64,000 nt of DNA, taken from assembly GCA_029959615.1 (NCBI GenBank), contig JASCOD010000001.1, positions 620,001 through 684,000 of the forward strand. The letters run 5' to 3'. The position numbers were made by a program, and so were the translations under genes. The notes under the pieces are model-generated. The model ran no database searches and was not told where the DNA came from. It worked only from the letters and a program-made list of their open reading frames with translations. Origin of the DNA: Flavobacteriaceae bacterium PS02338. Its GTDB lineage: Bacteria > Bacteroidota > Bacteroidia > Sphingobacteriales > Sphingobacteriaceae. This document shows, in pieces, positions 63,901 through 64,000 of this stretch. Every line of letters starts with the position of its first letter. Positions within the stretch are counted from its first letter, which is position 1.

Positions 63901-64000
63901 CTCTCCCAATAGGTAATGCCGTATTCAATCGCAGTTTTTGAGGAACCCGTTACACCGTAAAAAGCTTTGGAGCCATCAGGATACCAAACTTCGAAAGAAT
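57954..64000 (-). CDS. SpvB/RHS-type polymorphic toxin (5' end outside the window)
   Basis: The frame is open to the right edge, so at least 2014 residues are visible (63896 is only a TTG inside the frame). In order there are FG-GAP/VCBS-type repeats in the first ~480 residues counted from 63896 (FNGDGLTDIIAVG, FNGDGKTDLFHVK, YNGDGKTDIMFS, INGDGKTDIAQV), many YD repeats, and an RHS core with RDHLGSIVLITDVDGNAVEK, RLYDPKLHRFLSPDNFVQDP and NRYGYVMNNPLIASDPSG. Next come a Gly/Ala-rich, partly hydrophobic stretch (about 1660-1790) and a variable tip of ~185 residues. The tip holds HEYLH (residues 1913-1917, 58146-58160) and a downstream E in YTERAASAYSHAY, fitting a zincin-like metallopeptidase. 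A G9 run (58564-58572) precedes the tip. The next gene is the candidate immunity lipoprotein. Confidence 0.9.
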   Translation of the reverse strand, partial: SFEVWYPDGSKAFYGVTGSSKTAIEYGITYWESNLGARINYVYTSASNVLKLLQINYGTLGTGQGINVVSFSYQTAQRPEQAYLAGQNVFRDFILNKISISVSGTYLRHYNIETDAMNLIGYQRLDGLVETNGNETRSLGRIYFSYETSSDLTYSSTVSNLSISQIASNNSEAIFGDFTGTGSMGFVLQPTAKNKFWTFFDLEPGAPYTQFGYEVNTGSYKELFPIKWLNHDSKLLSGDGFAVVKDQQTSYKFDVLSRGTTAPVYFQYDRLWNNLPKGPSYYSEMTQQYHDGVRIEQHFLSGDFNGDGLTDIIAVGDASIVIIERAMWYFDPYDDRASYQYGEFNYGDGGSNVHLINLDRRITSNNIINLGALSQSYFAGDKLYAVDFNGDGKTDLFHVKNGAIYVYSLNNAGSLELLWQENDSRITTSNNEVVLLGDYNGDGKTDIMFSTSTAYQFALFMSNGKSFKKHTQMLPSPFAKGSSNTWYQNNQWNQTTSALMPIDINGDGKTDIAQVLSQTADDSSTGTITLRRAHNMGYTEAGGIIFNFDWQNVATRQTNLKRNPIPVVLALDKENPNLEVGFLSDNTLSLYRLGANMQVAKRLDRIWNKDETQDISYQPLMSGYYANSYNNDIPLYEANYGQTYPNVEFENVPSFAVVSKITKAYKNTNHLQQIFGYANAVTNTEGLGFLGFGKVIRSNWHVDANDENRMFNITLSDPALRGAPIKAFTTKYPYLNSSVTNMAAAPPNIVLSSPIVATQTTEASNSIILADGFEAIGNNGIYIAQITNPTAGVNDAATLSDYLTRTDYTYNTQLLPSKVFINSVTSVTSKDLLNGTNTLQLNEYDSYYNVTKTTTNLSGIGLKTEELTYDNNASGYYLGRPLSRKTTMSAAGDTHNTEEEYSYTGFLPTQIKKKGHGTPWITENLTYDAFGNVTQKSITTASGTRTTSATYDATGRFPTSQTDVEGLVTLTSYDPYYGVLEVETNPYGQETQYMHDGWWGRPFMTLDYMGNYSFTSFDPEANGYKIVKIDDEGREKTTYYNLLGQATHATEKTVTGSLVGTAIEYDVYGRAYRQSQPAAPGSYNQWNETEFDEYGRVKKTTSYTGKSVSYTYNGLITTVNDGTKSVTTTKNALGQTISVQDPGGTINYSYYAHGGLKTADYEGSTQSLEYDGWGRKTKLTDPSAGQYTYTYNGFGEIMQETTPKGVTNYTYNNATGKLSAKTLTGDETGIGYVYSYNNTTKLLTGLTFTNTDGNNATYSYTYDNDKRLSSTVEDNLHARFTKSYTYDGYNRIATETYQAKDKASNTTATRTVAYTYQNGELLQAVDQSTGKVLNKVNTLKSNGQLASELQGNSLKTTYNYDNFNLPQSTVTERIGTNPATLMNLGYSFDALRGNLNSRSNSALSWNESFYYDNQDRLTDFSDNNDDYSQTYDPRGRITYNSQLGNYGYSGVGYQQTELSNPIPTATTWYQDRTLQQLTFNAFKKPVNINEQGKEQIDFLYNAALQRSTMYYGSDDSDKVLRSMRRHYSEDGGMEITRNIVTGETSFVFYLSGDAYDAPAIFKEVHNTVGTTQNLYYLHRDHLGSIVLITDVDGNAVEKRQFDAWGNIVALTDGNGNPLTVFVITDRGYTGHEHLLNVGLINMNGRLYDPKLHRFLSPDNFVQDPYNTQNFNRYGYVMNNPLIASDPSGEFIHLIAGAIFGGFVNWMSNGFQFNSKGLGHFAVGALAGALGAGIGSGVSSALGGGSFGAGFWGTTAAKTVGSGFLSGAVVGASGGGAGGFVGGFGNGLVNGQGFGSSLLAGLKGGGMGALGGGIVGGVVGGIDAALDGRNFWTGSGESIDYITVGSTSNSNVRYQSTAEMRADYDLTIGRLDGMNIEQVEKELRTTISLSGAEDKLDVNGLIIRKRGLTGAYTGAKYSSSGKLLSTRIVVAPGVKGYNLITKNMIFKHEYLHVWHYNSFSQASASLYTERAASAYSHAYTKYYNIGFLKGLYVPAIGPYPKSFSWRLFNKIPLWL
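58564..58572 (-). repeat. G9 homopolymer inside the RHS coding strand
   Basis: Nine consecutive G on the coding (minus) strand fall in Gly codons of the linker before the toxin tip. A G6 run (58584-58589) lies just upstream in the gene. By translation of the shifted frames, one G less gives a TAG within three codons and one G more gives a TAG about 14 codons later, both ahead of the HEYLH domain. Confidence 0.85.

Overview
The window looks like chromosomal DNA of a Bacteroidota bacterium, most likely Sphingobacteriaceae and close to Pedobacter. The grounds are AT-rich DNA, a SusC/SusD pair with its own ECF sigma factor and FecR anti-sigma, TonB-type and OmpA-type envelope proteins, a LytS/LytTR regulator pair, promoter-like TTTG / TAnnTTTG boxes, and almost no Shine-Dalgarno sequences. 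No tRNA, rRNA, CRISPR array, insertion sequence or prophage was recognised.

Layout. 1-1.2 kb: the 3' end of polA and a MORN/TonB-C protein. 1.4-11.8 kb: a nutrient-uptake locus (ECF sigma, FecR, SusC, SusD, a DUF4397-like lipoprotein and a metzincin-type zinc protease), probably for peptide or protein capture. 11.8-23 kb: housekeeping and envelope genes, mostly on the minus strand (UPF0173 hydrolase, YbaB, OmpA-like, old yellow enzyme, Cthe_2159-like lipoprotein, DUF1543, CREST-type ceramidase-like membrane protein, D-lactate dehydrogenase, LMW tyrosine phosphatase, S1/P1 nuclease, lipoprotein, fumarase). Several dispersed palindromic repeat types lie between these genes. 23.4-28.3 kb: LytS/LytTR two-component system, serine hydrolase, acetyltransferase, DUF763. 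28.3-31.9 kb: a compact ethanolamine operon (permease, eutB, eutC). 31.9-38 kb: recG, a RarD-like transporter, ridA, a major OmpA protein, meaB.

38-49 kb: an ABC exporter and a cell-surface glycan cluster with five or more glycosyltransferases (one GT90/CAP10-type), two UDP-galactopyranose mutases and an acyltransferase, pointing to a galactofuranose-containing polysaccharide. 49.1-53.9 kb: the conserved rimP-nusA-infB operon. 54-57 kb: an outer-membrane barrel and two tandem tail-fibre-like surface proteins with a shared C-terminal domain.

57.1-64 kb: a very large SpvB/RHS-type polymorphic toxin gene that runs off the right edge. Its variable C-terminus carries an HEYLH zinc-peptidase-like motif, and a lipoprotein gene overlaps its stop codon by 4 bp as candidate immunity gene. 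A run of nine G lies in the RHS coding strand just before the toxin domain. Gain or loss of one G creates a stop within a few codons, so the tract could switch the toxin tip on or off. A second run of nine G lies between the ECF sigma and FecR genes. Downstream of the toxin pair is an unannotated 92-codon open frame bounded by two matching palindromes.
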